From Streptomyces sp. NRRL S-244 (GTDB lineage: Bacteria; Actinomycetota; Actinomycetes; Streptomycetales; Streptomycetaceae), in NCBI RefSeq assembly GCF_000717915.1, contig NZ_JOCX01000010.1, positions 62,001 to 126,000 on the forward strand: a stretch of 64,000 nucleotides of DNA, written 5' to 3'. The position numbers and the translations under genes are program-made. The first letter of the stretch is position 1. Every line of letters starts with the position of its first letter. Below the pieces are notes generated by a model. The model was not told the DNA's origin. It worked only from the letters and a program-made list of their open reading frames with translations, and did no database searches. Below, one piece after another: positions 44,203 to 53,702 of the stretch.

Positions 44203-45009
44203 ATGCGCAAGGCAGTCACCCTCGCGGCCATAGCCCTCACCTCGACGCTGGCCCTCGGCGCCGCCGCCCCCGTGTTCGCCGCCGATGCGAGTCCGTCCCC
44301 CTCGGGCAGCCACGGCGCCGGCAGCAGCGACGGCTCCGCGTCCCTTCAGCTGTCCGTCCCGTCCGGCAAGCCGGGCGACGAGGTCAAGGTCACCGTGAAG
44401 GCCCCCAAGGGCTCCACGGCCCTGTCGGTCTCCTCCAAGGCGCTGGAGGACGTACGGCTGAGCCCGGCCGGCGACGGCACCTGGACCGGCACCGCGAGGA
44501 TCGCCAAGGTCGCGGACGGCAACTACGGCGTGAGCCTGACGGGCACGGGCCCGGACGGCGGCAAGCTCCAGGCCACCGCCCAGCTGACCGTCAAGGCCGA
44601 TGCCCCGAAGCCCACCCCGACGGCCTCCCTGAAGCTGTCGGCGGACTCCGGCCGCCCCGGCGACAAGGTCGGGGTCACGATCAAGACGGCGGCCGACGTG
44701 AAGAACGCGTACGTCACCTCCGACGCGTTCGGCGGCCAGGTCAACCTGAAGAGCGACGGCCACGGCACCTGGACCGGGACCGCGGTCGTCGCCAAGGACG
44801 TCAAGACGGGCTACTACGGCGTGCACGCCTTCGCGGGCGGCAAGGAGTTCGACACCGTCAAGTTCTCCACCGAGGCGGGCGGCGGCAAGCCCGACGTCAA
44901 GCCGGTGACGCCGCTGAAGCCGAGCGAGCACAAGAAGCCCAAGGGCTCCGTCAACACCGGCCAGGCCCCGGCCGGCCCCCTCCCCGGAGCCACGGCCGGC
45001 CATGCCTGA
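44203..45009 (+). CDS. Secreted protein with two Ig-like repeats, next to a sortase
   Basis: A 268-residue protein with a clear signal peptide (MRKAVTLAAIALTSTLALGA, cleavage after VFAA). After a Ser/Gly linker, two related beta-sandwich repeats of about 95 residues follow: SLQLSVPSGKPGDEVKVTVK with DGTWTGTARIAKVADGNYGV, and SLKLSADSGRPGDKVGVTIK with HGTWTGTAVVAKDVKTGYYG. The C-terminus is a Lys/Pro-rich tail (HKKPKGSVNTGQ) with no LPxTG or hydrophobic anchor. It overlaps the sortase start by 8 bases, so the two are probably functionally linked. It may be a matrix or scaffold protein. Function unknown. Confidence 0.85.
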   Translation: MRKAVTLAAIALTSTLALGAAAPVFAADASPSPSGSHGAGSSDGSASLQLSVPSGKPGDEVKVTVKAPKGSTALSVSSKALEDVRLSPAGDGTWTGTARIAKVADGNYGVSLTGTGPDGGKLQATAQLTVKADAPKPTPTASLKLSADSGRPGDKVGVTIKTAADVKNAYVTSDAFGGQVNLKSDGHGTWTGTAVVAKDVKTGYYGVHAFAGGKEFDTVKFSTEAGGGKPDVKPVTPLKPSEHKKPKGSVNTGQAPAGPLPGATAGHA

Positions 45010-45640
45010 GCAGCAGCCCACCCCTCCCCGCCGGGGCGGCCGCGCACGCCGTGCGGCCGCCCTGGCGGGCGCCGCGGCCCTCGCCGCCGTCCTCGCCTCC
45101 GGCTGCTCGGCGTCGGCGGACGGCGCCGCCGGGGCCGCCGGGGCCTCCCCCGCGAACGCCAAGGCGGCCTCCGCGCTGCCCCCGTCCGTCCCGGACCGCA
45201 TCGAGATCCCGGACATCAAGGTCGACGCACGGCTCGACACGGTCGGCCTCGACGCCCAAGGCGTGATGCAGGAGCCGGACTTCGCCAAACCGGACGACGC
45301 CGCCTGGTACAAGGACGGCCCGACCCCGGGTGAGCCGGGAGCCGCGGCCATCGTCGGCCACATGGACACACCGCAGGCCCCGAAGGCCGTCTTCTTCAAC
45401 CTCAAGACCCTGAAGAAGGACGAGAAGATCGAGGTCCGCCGGGCCGACGGCACCACCGCCGTCTTCGCCGTCGACGCGGTCGACACGTACAAGAAGGACG
45501 GCTTCCCCACGGACAAGGTCTACGGGGACACCCACGGCTCGGCCCAACTCCGCCTGATCACCTGCGGCGGCAGCCTCACCGCCGACCGCCACTGGGACTC
45601 CAACGTCGTCGTCTTCGCACACCTCACCGGACGCCGCTGA
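45002..45640 (+). CDS. Class F sortase
   Basis: A 212-residue sortase. A twin-arginine-free basic N-terminus and a hydrophobic segment end in a lipobox-like LASGC (Cys about residue 36), so it is membrane-held by lipid or by an uncleaved helix. The catalytic domain has PDRIEIPDIKVDARLDTVGL, AAIVGHMDTPQAPKAVFFNL (catalytic His) and AQLRLITCGGSLTADRHWDS (Cys, then Arg). Class F sortases are common in actinobacteria and mostly lack known substrates. The overlapping upstream secreted protein is the obvious candidate partner, though it lacks a standard sorting signal. Confidence 0.92.
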   Translation: MPEQQPTPPRRGGRARRAAALAGAAALAAVLASGCSASADGAAGAAGASPANAKAASALPPSVPDRIEIPDIKVDARLDTVGLDAQGVMQEPDFAKPDDAAWYKDGPTPGEPGAAAIVGHMDTPQAPKAVFFNLKTLKKDEKIEVRRADGTTAVFAVDAVDTYKKDGFPTDKVYGDTHGSAQLRLITCGGSLTADRHWDSNVVVFAHLTGRR

Positions 45641-45763
45641 GCCGGCGGTCCGCCGTGGGCCCGGCCGCCCCGACCACCGGGACCCGTACGCGATACCTTC
45701 AGGACCTCGGCATTCGGCACTCGGTGAATGCAGTGCGGTGCAGGACAGCATGGAGGCAGCGGC

Positions 45764-48700
45764 GTGAGCGTGCGAGTGACGGCGGCCCAGGGCGGCGCGG
45801 ACCCCTTCGGCACGGCCCGGCTGCGGCGCGGGGTGCTCGACTCCTGGGGCGCGGGCCCGGCCCGCTTCCGCGAGGACGCCAACGCCGAGGAGGACCTGGC
45901 CCTCGGCGGCTACCGCGACCGGCTCGTCGTCGAGCTGGCGCAGAACGCCGCCGACGCCGCGGCCCGGGCCGCGGTGCCCGGCCGGCTGCGGCTCACCCTG
46001 CACTCCGGCGAGGGCGGGCACGGCGTGCTGGCCGTCGCCAACACCGGTGCCCCGCTGGACGCGACGGGCGTGGAATCGCTGAGCACCCTGCGGGCCTCCG
46101 CGAAGCGGGAGCCCGCAGGGGCGAGCGGGTCCGGCGGGTCGACCGGCACGAGCGGCTCCGCCGACACCGTGGGCCGCTTCGGCGTCGGCTTCGCGGCCGT
46201 CCTCGCGGTGTCCGACGAGCCCGCCGTGCTCGGCCGCCACGGCGGTGTCCGCTGGTCCCTGGCCGAGGCCCGCGAGCTGGCCCGCGACGCCGCCAACGGC
46301 AGCCCCGGCCTCGGCGACGAACTGCGCCGCCGCGACGGGCACGTCCCCCTGCTGCGGCTGCCGCTGCCCGCCGAGGGCACCGCCCCCGACGGCTACGACA
46401 CCGTGGTCGTCCTCCCGCTGCGCGACGCCGCCGCCGGGGACCTGGTGCAGCGGCTGCTGGCCGGCATCGACGACGCGCTGCTGCTGACCCTGCCGGGGCT
46501 CGCCGAGATCGTCGTGGAGACCCCGCAGGAGGGCACCCGTACGCTCCGCCGCCGCGACGAGGGCCCGTACACCGTCATCGAGGACGCGGCGGGAGGCGCC
46601 GGAGCGGCGGGCGCCACGGGCGAGACCCGCCGCTGGCGCTCCGTCCGCCACGGTGTCCTGGGCCGTGCCCGTGGACACCGACGGCGCTCCCGTACGCCCG
46701 GCCACCGCACCCGTGGTGCACGCGCCGACCCCGACCGACGAGCCGCTGGGCATCCCGGCCCTGCTCATCGCGACGCTGCCGCTGGACACCGCCCGCCGGC
46801 ACCCCGCGCCGGGGCCGCTGACCGACTTCCTGGTGGAGCGCGCGGCCGATGCGTACGCCGAACTGCTGGGCGCCTGGGACCCGGTGACTACCGCGCTGGT
46901 GGACCTCGTACCCGGGCCGCTCGGCCAGGGCCCGCTGGACGGGGCGCTGCGCGCCGCCGTACTCCGGCGGCTGCCGCGTACGGCGTTCCTCGCCCCGGCG
47001 GCCCCCGCCGAGCACGCCGAGGAGCGCTCCGCCCTGCGCCCCTTCGAGGCCGAGGTGGTGGAGGGCGCGGGAGCCGACACCGTACGGGTCCTCGCCGAGG
47101 TGCTGCCGACCCTGCTGCCCGCCGGGCTGGAGCGCCGCCCCGAGCTGCGCACGCTGGGCGTGGGCCGGCTGCCGCTGGGCGACGCCATCGAGCGGATCGC
47201 GGGCATCGAGCGCACCCCCGAGTGGTGGCACCGGCTGTACGACACCCTGGCGGGGGTGGATCCGGACCGGCTCTCGGGCCTGCCGGTGCCGCTGGCCGAC
47301 GGGCGGACCACGATCGGCCCCCGGCACGTACTGCTGCCCGACGCGGACACCCCGAAGGACCTGGCCCGGATGGGGCTGAAGGTGGCCCACCCGGACGCGG
47401 CGCACCCGCTGCTGGAGCGCCTCGGAGCGCTCCCGGCGACGCCGCGCGCCGTGCTGACGACCCCGCAGGTGCGGGCCGCGGTGGCCGCCTCCCTCGACGC
47501 CGGGGAGATCTGGGACGAGGACGCCCTCGACGCCGACGAGCTGGCGGAGGTGGTCCTGGGCCTGGTCCGGGACGCCGACCTGGCGCCGGGCGACGAGCCG
47601 TGGCTGGGCGCGCTGGCCCTGCCGGACGAGGACGGGGAGCTCACGCCCGCGGGCGAGCTGCTGCTGCCGGGCTCGCCGCTGGCCTCGGTGATCCGCGAGG
47701 ACGAAGTCCCGTACGTGGACGGCGAACTGGCCGACAAGTGGGGCGCGCAGCCGCTGACCGCCTGCGGGGTGCTGGCCGCCTTCCAGCTGGTCCGCGCCAC
47801 CGACGTGGTCCTCGACCCGGACGAACTGGAGCCGCGCGACGGGGACTTCGCCGAGCCGGACGACGCGGGGCTGCTGGACGCGGTGGACGTGTGGTGCGAG
47901 GACGTGCTGGACCAGCTCCCGGACACCCCGCTGCCGCCCGTGGCCACGGAACTCGTCGCGGTCCGCGACCTCGACCTGGTCGACGACGACTGCTGGCCCC
48001 AGGCCCTGGCCATGCTCGCGCAGCCGCCGCTGCGCGACGCGCTGACCCAGCCCGTACGGGTGCTGCTGCCGGACGGCACCACGCAGTCGGTGCGCCCGTA
48101 CACCGCCTGGTGGCTGCGCGACCACCCGGTGCTCGACGGCCGCCGCCCGGCGGGGCTGCGGGCGGCGGGCGGCGACCCGCTGCTGGCGGGCCTCTACACC
48201 CCGGCGGACGCGACGGGCTTCGAGGACGAGCAGGTCCTGCGGGCGCTCGGCGTACGCACGACCGTGCCGGCCCTGCTGGACGAACCCGGCGGCGCCGCCG
48301 AGCTCCTGGGCCGGCTCGCCGACCCGGACCGCGAGGTGTCGGACCGCCAGCTGCACGCCCTCTACGGCGCCCTGGCCGAGCTGGACCCCGAGCAGGTCAC
48401 GCTCCCGGACGAGCTGCGCGCGGTGGTGGACGGCGAGGTCGTCGTGGTCGACGCGGCGGAGGCCGTGATCGCGGACGCCCCGGACCTGCTGCCCCTGGCC
48501 GAGGGGCTCCCCCTCCTCCCGGTGGCCCCGGCCCGCGCGGCCGACCTGGCGGAGCTGCTCCAGGTCCGCCGCCTCTCGGAGACGGTCCCGGCGGAGGTCA
48601 CGACGCCGGGCGAGGAGCACGGGGTCCCGGAGTCGGTCCGGATCCTCCTGGGCCCCTCGACCCCGGCGACCTACCTGGAGCACGAGGAGCTGATCGCGGG

Positions 48701-48881
48701 CGGCGTGGAACTCGACTGGCGCCGCACCCCGGACGGCACCCTGCACGCCGCCACCCTGGAGGGCGTGGCCGCGGGCCTCGCCTGGTCGGCGGCCCAATGG
48801 CCCCGCCGCTTCGAGGTGGCCGCCCTCCTGGAAGACCCCTCCCGCACCCCGGAACTGGCCCGCGACCGCTGGTTCGACTGA
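45764..48881 (+). pseudogene. Sacsin-N-terminal-like GHKL ATPase gene with an internal frameshift
   Basis: The first part starts at GTG 45764 (GGAGG 7 bases upstream). It gives about 292 residues of an Hsp90/sacsin-like ATPase: DRLVVELAQNAADAAARAAV (N-box), GVLAVANTGAPLDATGVESL and GRFGVGFAAVLAVSDEPAVL (G-boxes), up to ETRRWRSVRHG. From about 46640 that frame turns into Arg-rich nonsense. The plausible continuation, SWAVPVDTDGAPVRPATAPV onward, lies in another frame from about 46653 and runs 743 codons to 48881. The natural protein would be about 1040 residues, a common size for this actinobacterial family. Roughly 20 residues expected between the parts seem missing, so a small deletion with frame loss is likely. 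Sequencing error is the alternative. Confidence 0.75.
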
Positions 48882-48896
48882 CGGCCGGCCCCTCCG

Positions 48897-50564
48897 TCAG
48901 ACGGCCGGGCCGAAGCCCGTGACCGTCGGGTGCGGAGTCGTCGTGCCCGTACCGGGGAAGACGGTGACCTTCCCGGAGGCGTCCGCGGACCAGAGGTCCG
49001 GCAGGCCGTCACCGGTGAGGTCGCCGTCGGAGCCGACGCGCGGGTGCGCGCCAGGCGCCAGGGTGGCCAGGGCCGGCCCGGCGGCCGGGTCGGCGAAGGC
49101 GGAGAAGTCCGGGGCGTCCGGGGTGCCGGCGATGGAGAAGGCGCGGATCGTGCCGTTCGTCTGAGAACGGGCCCACAGGGTGGGGAAGTCGGTGCCCTGG
49201 GCTCGGCCCGGGGTGAGCAGCTCGTAGCCGTCCCAGCGGGTGTCGTCACCCGAGACGAGGACTGCCTCGTCGTTCAGCCCGTTCGCGAATCCGCGCTCCA
49301 CCAGCCACAGACGGCCGTTCTCGACGAACAGCACCGAGGTGTCCGGGAGGACGCCCTCGAACGGGCTGTCGCCTCGAGGTGATCCGAACACCGCGAACTG
49401 CGTTGCCTTCGACCAGTCGGAGCCGATACCGTGCTCCGCGCAGTCGATGACGCGGCGGTCCGCGCTCCGGCAGATGTCGGGCTTGTAGGCGAGGGTCGGT
49501 CCCTGCTCCGTGAACAGACCGCTGCCGCCGTTGTGGAAGACGTACAGGGCAGAGCCCCCGGGCACGTGGGCGACCAGATCGTCGACCTGCTGGTAGCTCA
49601 GGGTCCCGCGGTGGCCGTACTGGACCCCCGCCCAGCTCCCGCTGCCGCCCGGGGCGGCGAGGGCGCGCGCGTTGGCGGTGTCCAGCGGGTTCGAACCCCA
49701 CTTGCGGAGGTTGCCGGACGCGTCCGGGACGAGGACGTCCGGCTTGCCGTCGGCGTCGATGTCGCCGAAGGCGGCGGGGGCGGTGCTCTGCTGGGCGTAG
49801 TAGTAGGCGCTCGCGTCCTGGGAGACGTTGCCCGCGTTGTCCATCGTCTGGAGGTAGACCGCCTGGCTGCCCCAGGTCTCGGGCTTGACCTTGATGTCCA
49901 GGGAGCCGTCCGTCAGGCGGACGATGTGGGAGTCCTTCGCCTCGTCCGAGCAGCGCCAGCCGACGCTGGGCGTCGAGGTGGTGCGCCAGCGGGCGCAGGC
50001 GATCTCCGAGCCGGTGTCCGTGCCCTTCAGCGTGAAGGTCGCCTCCTCGCCGACCTTCTTGGGAGTCGCGTCCGTGGTGATCTCGGCGGAAGGCGGTGTG
50101 TGGTCCACCCGGAAGTAGCACCAGGGCGTGTAAGGGCTGGTCAGCTTCCCGTCGGTGGCGCGTGCCCGCCACGCGTACTGGCCGCCGTCCACGAACTGGT
50201 CGCGGCCGAAGGACGTGCTGGCCTCGGGCCACGTGGTCCAGATGGACGCCTGGTCGGTGCGCTTGCCCCCGTACGCGGTGTCCCAGAGCTGGAACGTCGT
50301 CTGGACCTGCGCACCCGCCGGCGAGGTGGCCCTGGCGCGGAACGTGAGGTCACCCAGGCCGACCCAGCCCGCGCCGGATCCGGAGTACGGGTTGGTGTCG
50401 CAGTCGGAGTAGCGGTCCTCACCGGCGAAGCCGGGAGTGGGGCTGGTCCGGGGCGCGGTGACCGCGGGCGCCGCCGGGTCGCCGGCCGCAGCCGCCGGCA
50501 CCGCGGCCGCAACGCCGAGCGCCAGGGCCACAGCGGCCATGGGTAGTGCGCGGGCAAGTGTCAT
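48897..50564 (-). CDS. Secreted protein with FG-GAP/VCBS-type repeats
   Basis: A 555-residue exported protein. The signal peptide is LARALPMAAVALALGVAAAV, ending near AAAAG. Residues 40-290 are beta-sandwich-like with CYFRVDHTPPSAEITTDATP and DGSLDIKVKPETWGSQAVYL. The rest reads as a beta-propeller of FG-GAP type with Ca-binding-like loops (FGDIDADGKPDVLVPDASGN; DLTGDGLPDLWSADASGKVT). No catalytic residues are evident. Many streptomycetes encode several such secreted proteins of unknown target. ATG 50564 has AGGGGGGACG upstream. Confidence 0.85.
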   Translation of the reverse strand: MTLARALPMAAVALALGVAAAVPAAAAGDPAAPAVTAPRTSPTPGFAGEDRYSDCDTNPYSGSGAGWVGLGDLTFRARATSPAGAQVQTTFQLWDTAYGGKRTDQASIWTTWPEASTSFGRDQFVDGGQYAWRARATDGKLTSPYTPWCYFRVDHTPPSAEITTDATPKKVGEEATFTLKGTDTGSEIACARWRTTSTPSVGWRCSDEAKDSHIVRLTDGSLDIKVKPETWGSQAVYLQTMDNAGNVSQDASAYYYAQQSTAPAAFGDIDADGKPDVLVPDASGNLRKWGSNPLDTANARALAAPGGSGSWAGVQYGHRGTLSYQQVDDLVAHVPGGSALYVFHNGGSGLFTEQGPTLAYKPDICRSADRRVIDCAEHGIGSDWSKATQFAVFGSPRGDSPFEGVLPDTSVLFVENGRLWLVERGFANGLNDEAVLVSGDDTRWDGYELLTPGRAQGTDFPTLWARSQTNGTIRAFSIAGTPDAPDFSAFADPAAGPALATLAPGAHPRVGSDGDLTGDGLPDLWSADASGKVTVFPGTGTTTPHPTVTGFGPAV

Positions 50565-50682
50565 CTGGTCGTCCCCCCTGGGAATTTCGGACTGCCGAGC
50601 AGCCGTAATCTCCCACAAGGACCACCGGGTCGCACTGACATTTGATCGGCCGCGCCACGGGCCGGCGTGCCCCGATCGGAGC

Positions 50683-53151
50683 TCAGGCCGGGAACCTGCG
50701 GTTGACCCAGCGGAAGGTGAGTTCGATCAGGGCCGAGGCGGCGGCCGCGATGGCGACCGCCGTCCAGGGGAGTTCGGTGCCGACCAGCTTCAGCTCGAAG
50801 AAGTTCTGGAGCCAGGGGACGACCAGGACGATCAGGAAGGCGCCGCCCATCGAGCCGACCAGGACCACCCGCCACCACGTGTACGGGCGGGCGATGATCA
50901 CCAGGACCCACATCGAGGTCAGGAACAGCGTCAGCGTCGCCGCGCTGGTCTCGGCCTGGAGGGCCTCCGGGCCCGTGTAGTGGTGGCGGGCCACCAGGTA
51001 CGTCACGAAGGTGGCCACCGCCGCGATCACGCCGCCCGGGATCGCGTACCGCATCACCCGTTTCACGAAGTGCGGCTTCGCGCGCTCCTTGTTCGGCGCC
51101 AGCGCCAGGAAGAAGGCCGGGATGCCGATGGTCAGGGTGGACAGCAGCGTCAGGTGGCGCGGCAGGAAGGGGTACTCGACCTGGAAGCAGACCACCAGGA
51201 TGGCCAGCAGCACCGAGTAGACGGTCTTCGTCAGGAAGAGGGTCGCGACGCGGGTGATGTTGCCGATGACCCGGCGGCCCTCGGCGACCACCGAGGGGAG
51301 CGTGGAGAAGCTGTTGTTCAGGAGGACGATCTGGGCGACCGCGCGGGTGGCCTCCGAGCCGGACCCCATGCTCACGCCGATGTCGGCGTCCTTGAGGGCC
51401 AGGACGTCGTTGACGCCGTCGCCCGTCATCGCGACCGTGTGGCCCTTGGACTGCAGCGCGCCGACCATGTCGCGCTTCTGCTGCGGGGTGACCCGCCCGA
51501 AGACGGCGTTCTCGTCGAGGACCTTGGCCATCTCGGCCTGCTCGGCCGGCAGCTTGCGCGCGTCGACCGTGTTCTCGGCGCCCGGCAGGCCCAGCTTGCC
51601 GGCCACCGCCCCCACCGAGACCGCGTTGTCGCCGGAGATGACCTTCGCGTGGACCTTCTGGTCCTCGAAGTAGCGCAGGGTGTCGGCCGCGTCGGGGCGC
51701 AGCCGCTGTTCCAGGACGATCAGGGCGGTCGGCTTGACCCCGGCCCCGACGGCCGGGTCGTCGAGCTCGCGCGCGGCCCGGGCGAGCAGCAGGACGCGCA
51801 GGCCCTGCTCGTTGAGGCCGTTGATCTCGTCGAGGGCCGGGTCTCCGGCCGGGAGGAGCACGTCGGGGGCGCCGAGCAGCCAGGTGTTGTTCTCGCCGTC
51901 GCCCTCGCTGAAGCTGGCGCCGCTGTACTTGCGGGCGGAGGAGAACGGCAGGGACTCGGTGCACCGCCACTCGGCGCTGTCCGGGTAGGCGTCGATGATC
52001 GCCTGGAGGCTGGCGTTGGGGCGGGGGTCGGACTCGCCGAGCGCGCCGAGCACCCTTTTGACGTACGCGGGCTCCGCGCCGCCGAGCGGGCGGAGCTCGG
52101 TGACGTCCATGCCGCCCTCGGTGAGGGTGCCGGTCTTGTCGAGGCAGACCACGTCGACGCGGGCGAGGCCCTCGATGGCCGGGAGTTCCTGTACCAGGCA
52201 CTGCTGGCGGCCGAGCCGGATGACGCCGATCGCGAAGGCGACGGAGGTCAGCAGGACGAGGCCCTCGGGGATCATCGGGACGATGCCGCCGACCGTGCGG
52301 GCGATGGCGTCCTTGAGGTTGTTGTCCTTGACGACGAGCTGGCTGATGATCAGGCCGATCGAGGTCGGGATCATCATCCAGGTGACGTACTTGAGGATGG
52401 TGGAGATGCCGGAGCGCAGCTCGGAGTGGACGAGCGTGAAGCGGGTGGCCTCTTCGGCCAACTGGGCGGCGTAGGCCTCCCGGCCGACCTTGGTGGCGGT
52501 GAACGCGCCTCCGCCGGCGACGACGAAGGACCCGGACATGACGGGGTCGCCGGGCTTCTTCAGGACGGGGTCGGCCTCGCCGGTGAGCAGGGACTCGTCG
52601 ATCTCCAGGCCCTCGGCCTCGCCGACGGAGCCGTCGACGACGACCTTGTCGCCGGGGCCGAGCTCGATGACGTCGTCGAGGACGATCTCGGAGGTGGAGA
52701 TCTCGGCGGTCCGGCCGTCGCGGCGGACGCTGGGTTTGGCCTCGCCGATGACGGCGAGGCCGTCCAGGGTCTTCTTGGCCCGCATCTCCTGGATGATGCC
52801 GATGCCGGTGTTCGCGATGATCACGTAGCCGAACAGGCTGTCCTGGAGCGGCGCGACGATGAGCATGACCACCCAGAGCACGCCGATGATGGCGTTGAAC
52901 CGGGTGAAGACGTTGGCGCGGACGATCTCGGTGGTGGAGCGGCTGCTGCGTACGGGCACGTCGTTGACGGCTCCGCGGGCGACGCGCTCGGCGACTTCGG
53001 CGGTCGTCAGGCCTGCGGGCTTGAACCGGGGTGCGGGCGGCCGGACCGGGTGTACCGGATCCAGCTCGGCTCCCGCGTCGATGGCCGCGCCGCCGGGCCC
53101 GCCGCCACCCGGCTCGGAACCGTTGGGTTCAATGTCTGCCCGCTGCGTCAT
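50683..53151 (-). CDS. Cation-transporting P-type ATPase (CtpE-like)
   Basis: An 822-residue membrane ATPase. The actuator domain has IDESLLTGEADPVLKKPGDP. The phosphorylation site is VVCLDKTGTLTEGGMDV. The hinge is AMTGDGVNDVLALKDADIGV. About ten membrane segments are placed as in P2/CtpE-type pumps. The first membrane pair (FTRFNAIIGVLWVVMLIVAP) and the absence of N-terminal CxxC metal domains argue against Cu/Zn P1B pumps. In mycobacteria CtpE takes up Ca2+; a Ca2+ or related role is inferred here. A 22-bp palindrome lies 90 bases upstream of its start. Confidence 0.9.
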   Translation of the reverse strand: MTQRADIEPNGSEPGGGGPGGAAIDAGAELDPVHPVRPPAPRFKPAGLTTAEVAERVARGAVNDVPVRSSRSTTEIVRANVFTRFNAIIGVLWVVMLIVAPLQDSLFGYVIIANTGIGIIQEMRAKKTLDGLAVIGEAKPSVRRDGRTAEISTSEIVLDDVIELGPGDKVVVDGSVGEAEGLEIDESLLTGEADPVLKKPGDPVMSGSFVVAGGGAFTATKVGREAYAAQLAEEATRFTLVHSELRSGISTILKYVTWMMIPTSIGLIISQLVVKDNNLKDAIARTVGGIVPMIPEGLVLLTSVAFAIGVIRLGRQQCLVQELPAIEGLARVDVVCLDKTGTLTEGGMDVTELRPLGGAEPAYVKRVLGALGESDPRPNASLQAIIDAYPDSAEWRCTESLPFSSARKYSGASFSEGDGENNTWLLGAPDVLLPAGDPALDEINGLNEQGLRVLLLARAARELDDPAVGAGVKPTALIVLEQRLRPDAADTLRYFEDQKVHAKVISGDNAVSVGAVAGKLGLPGAENTVDARKLPAEQAEMAKVLDENAVFGRVTPQQKRDMVGALQSKGHTVAMTGDGVNDVLALKDADIGVSMGSGSEATRAVAQIVLLNNSFSTLPSVVAEGRRVIGNITRVATLFLTKTVYSVLLAILVVCFQVEYPFLPRHLTLLSTLTIGIPAFFLALAPNKERAKPHFVKRVMRYAIPGGVIAAVATFVTYLVARHHYTGPEALQAETSAATLTLFLTSMWVLVIIARPYTWWRVVLVGSMGGAFLIVLVVPWLQNFFELKLVGTELPWTAVAIAAAASALIELTFRWVNRRFPA

Positions 53152-53240
53152 GCTTTCGACGGTAAAGGGGGTTCTACCGCTTCACCCGCCGAGAAGTCCG
53201 AAGATCCGACTTCGGGATGACCCGAATCGTCCCTTGGTCT

Positions 53241-53262
53241 CCATGGGTCCGCGGACCCATGG
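53241..53262. repeat. Perfect 22-bp palindrome
   Basis: CCATGGGTCCG (53241-53251) is followed directly by its exact reverse complement (53252-53262) with no spacer. It lies between the DUF2530 stop (53269) and the P-type ATPase start (53151). A zero-loop palindrome makes a poor RNA hairpin but a good dimer-binding site. It could be an operator for the ATPase gene or part of the DUF2530 terminator. Confidence 0.6.
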
Positions 53263-53268
53263 TCCCCC

Positions 53269-53553
53269 TCAGTCGGTGGCGCCGCTCTCCTCGTCCCGCG
53301 CGGCCAGCTCGGCCGCGTGCCGCTTGAGCGCGGCGTCGCGGCCCCGGACGTACCAGAGGCCGATCAGGCCGAGGAACCCGCCGGCCGCGCAGCACCAGAC
53401 CCACCACAGCAGGTCCCGGTCGGCGAACCAGCCGTAGAACGGGAGCTGGGCCAGGAACATGACGAACCACAGGATCGTGCCGCCGGTGACGGTCGCGACG
53501 ATCGGGCCCTCAAGGGGCGCGGGCGCCTCGTGCTTCGCAGTCCATTTCGCCAT
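53269..53553 (-). CDS. DUF2530 small membrane protein
   Basis: A 94-residue protein with two membrane helices (VATVTGGTILWFVMFLAQLP and LLWWVWCCAAGGFLGLIGLW) followed by a charged helix (VRGRDAALKRHAAELAARDE). It starts MAKWTAKHEAPAPLEGPIVA, the family's typical beginning. DUF2530 genes usually lie beside a purine permease gene, as here (divergent). Function unknown. Confidence 0.88.
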   Translation of the reverse strand: MAKWTAKHEAPAPLEGPIVATVTGGTILWFVMFLAQLPFYGWFADRDLLWWVWCCAAGGFLGLIGLWYVRGRDAALKRHAAELAARDEESGATD

Positions 53554-53702
53554 GACCCCAAGTCTAGGTGCGTCGAAACGGGGTCTACGCGCGGAGATGG
53601 ACGGGCTTTCGTTCATGTGTTCATACTGAAACGGTGTGGGCATGGCCCATTTTCTTCGTATGAATCACTCAATGCCCCCGCGATGAAGACCCAGAGGACC
53701 GC

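Noticed and set aside
44951..48103. Very long minus-strand frame (over 1000 codons) across the sortase and ATPase region
   Set aside because: Its product is Ser/Arg/Gly-rich with no domain sense; it is a high-GC shadow of plus-strand genes.
46653..48881. Downstream half of the sacsin-like gene as an independent gene
   Set aside because: The GTG at its head lacks a ribosome binding site and the first residues read as the middle of a domain.
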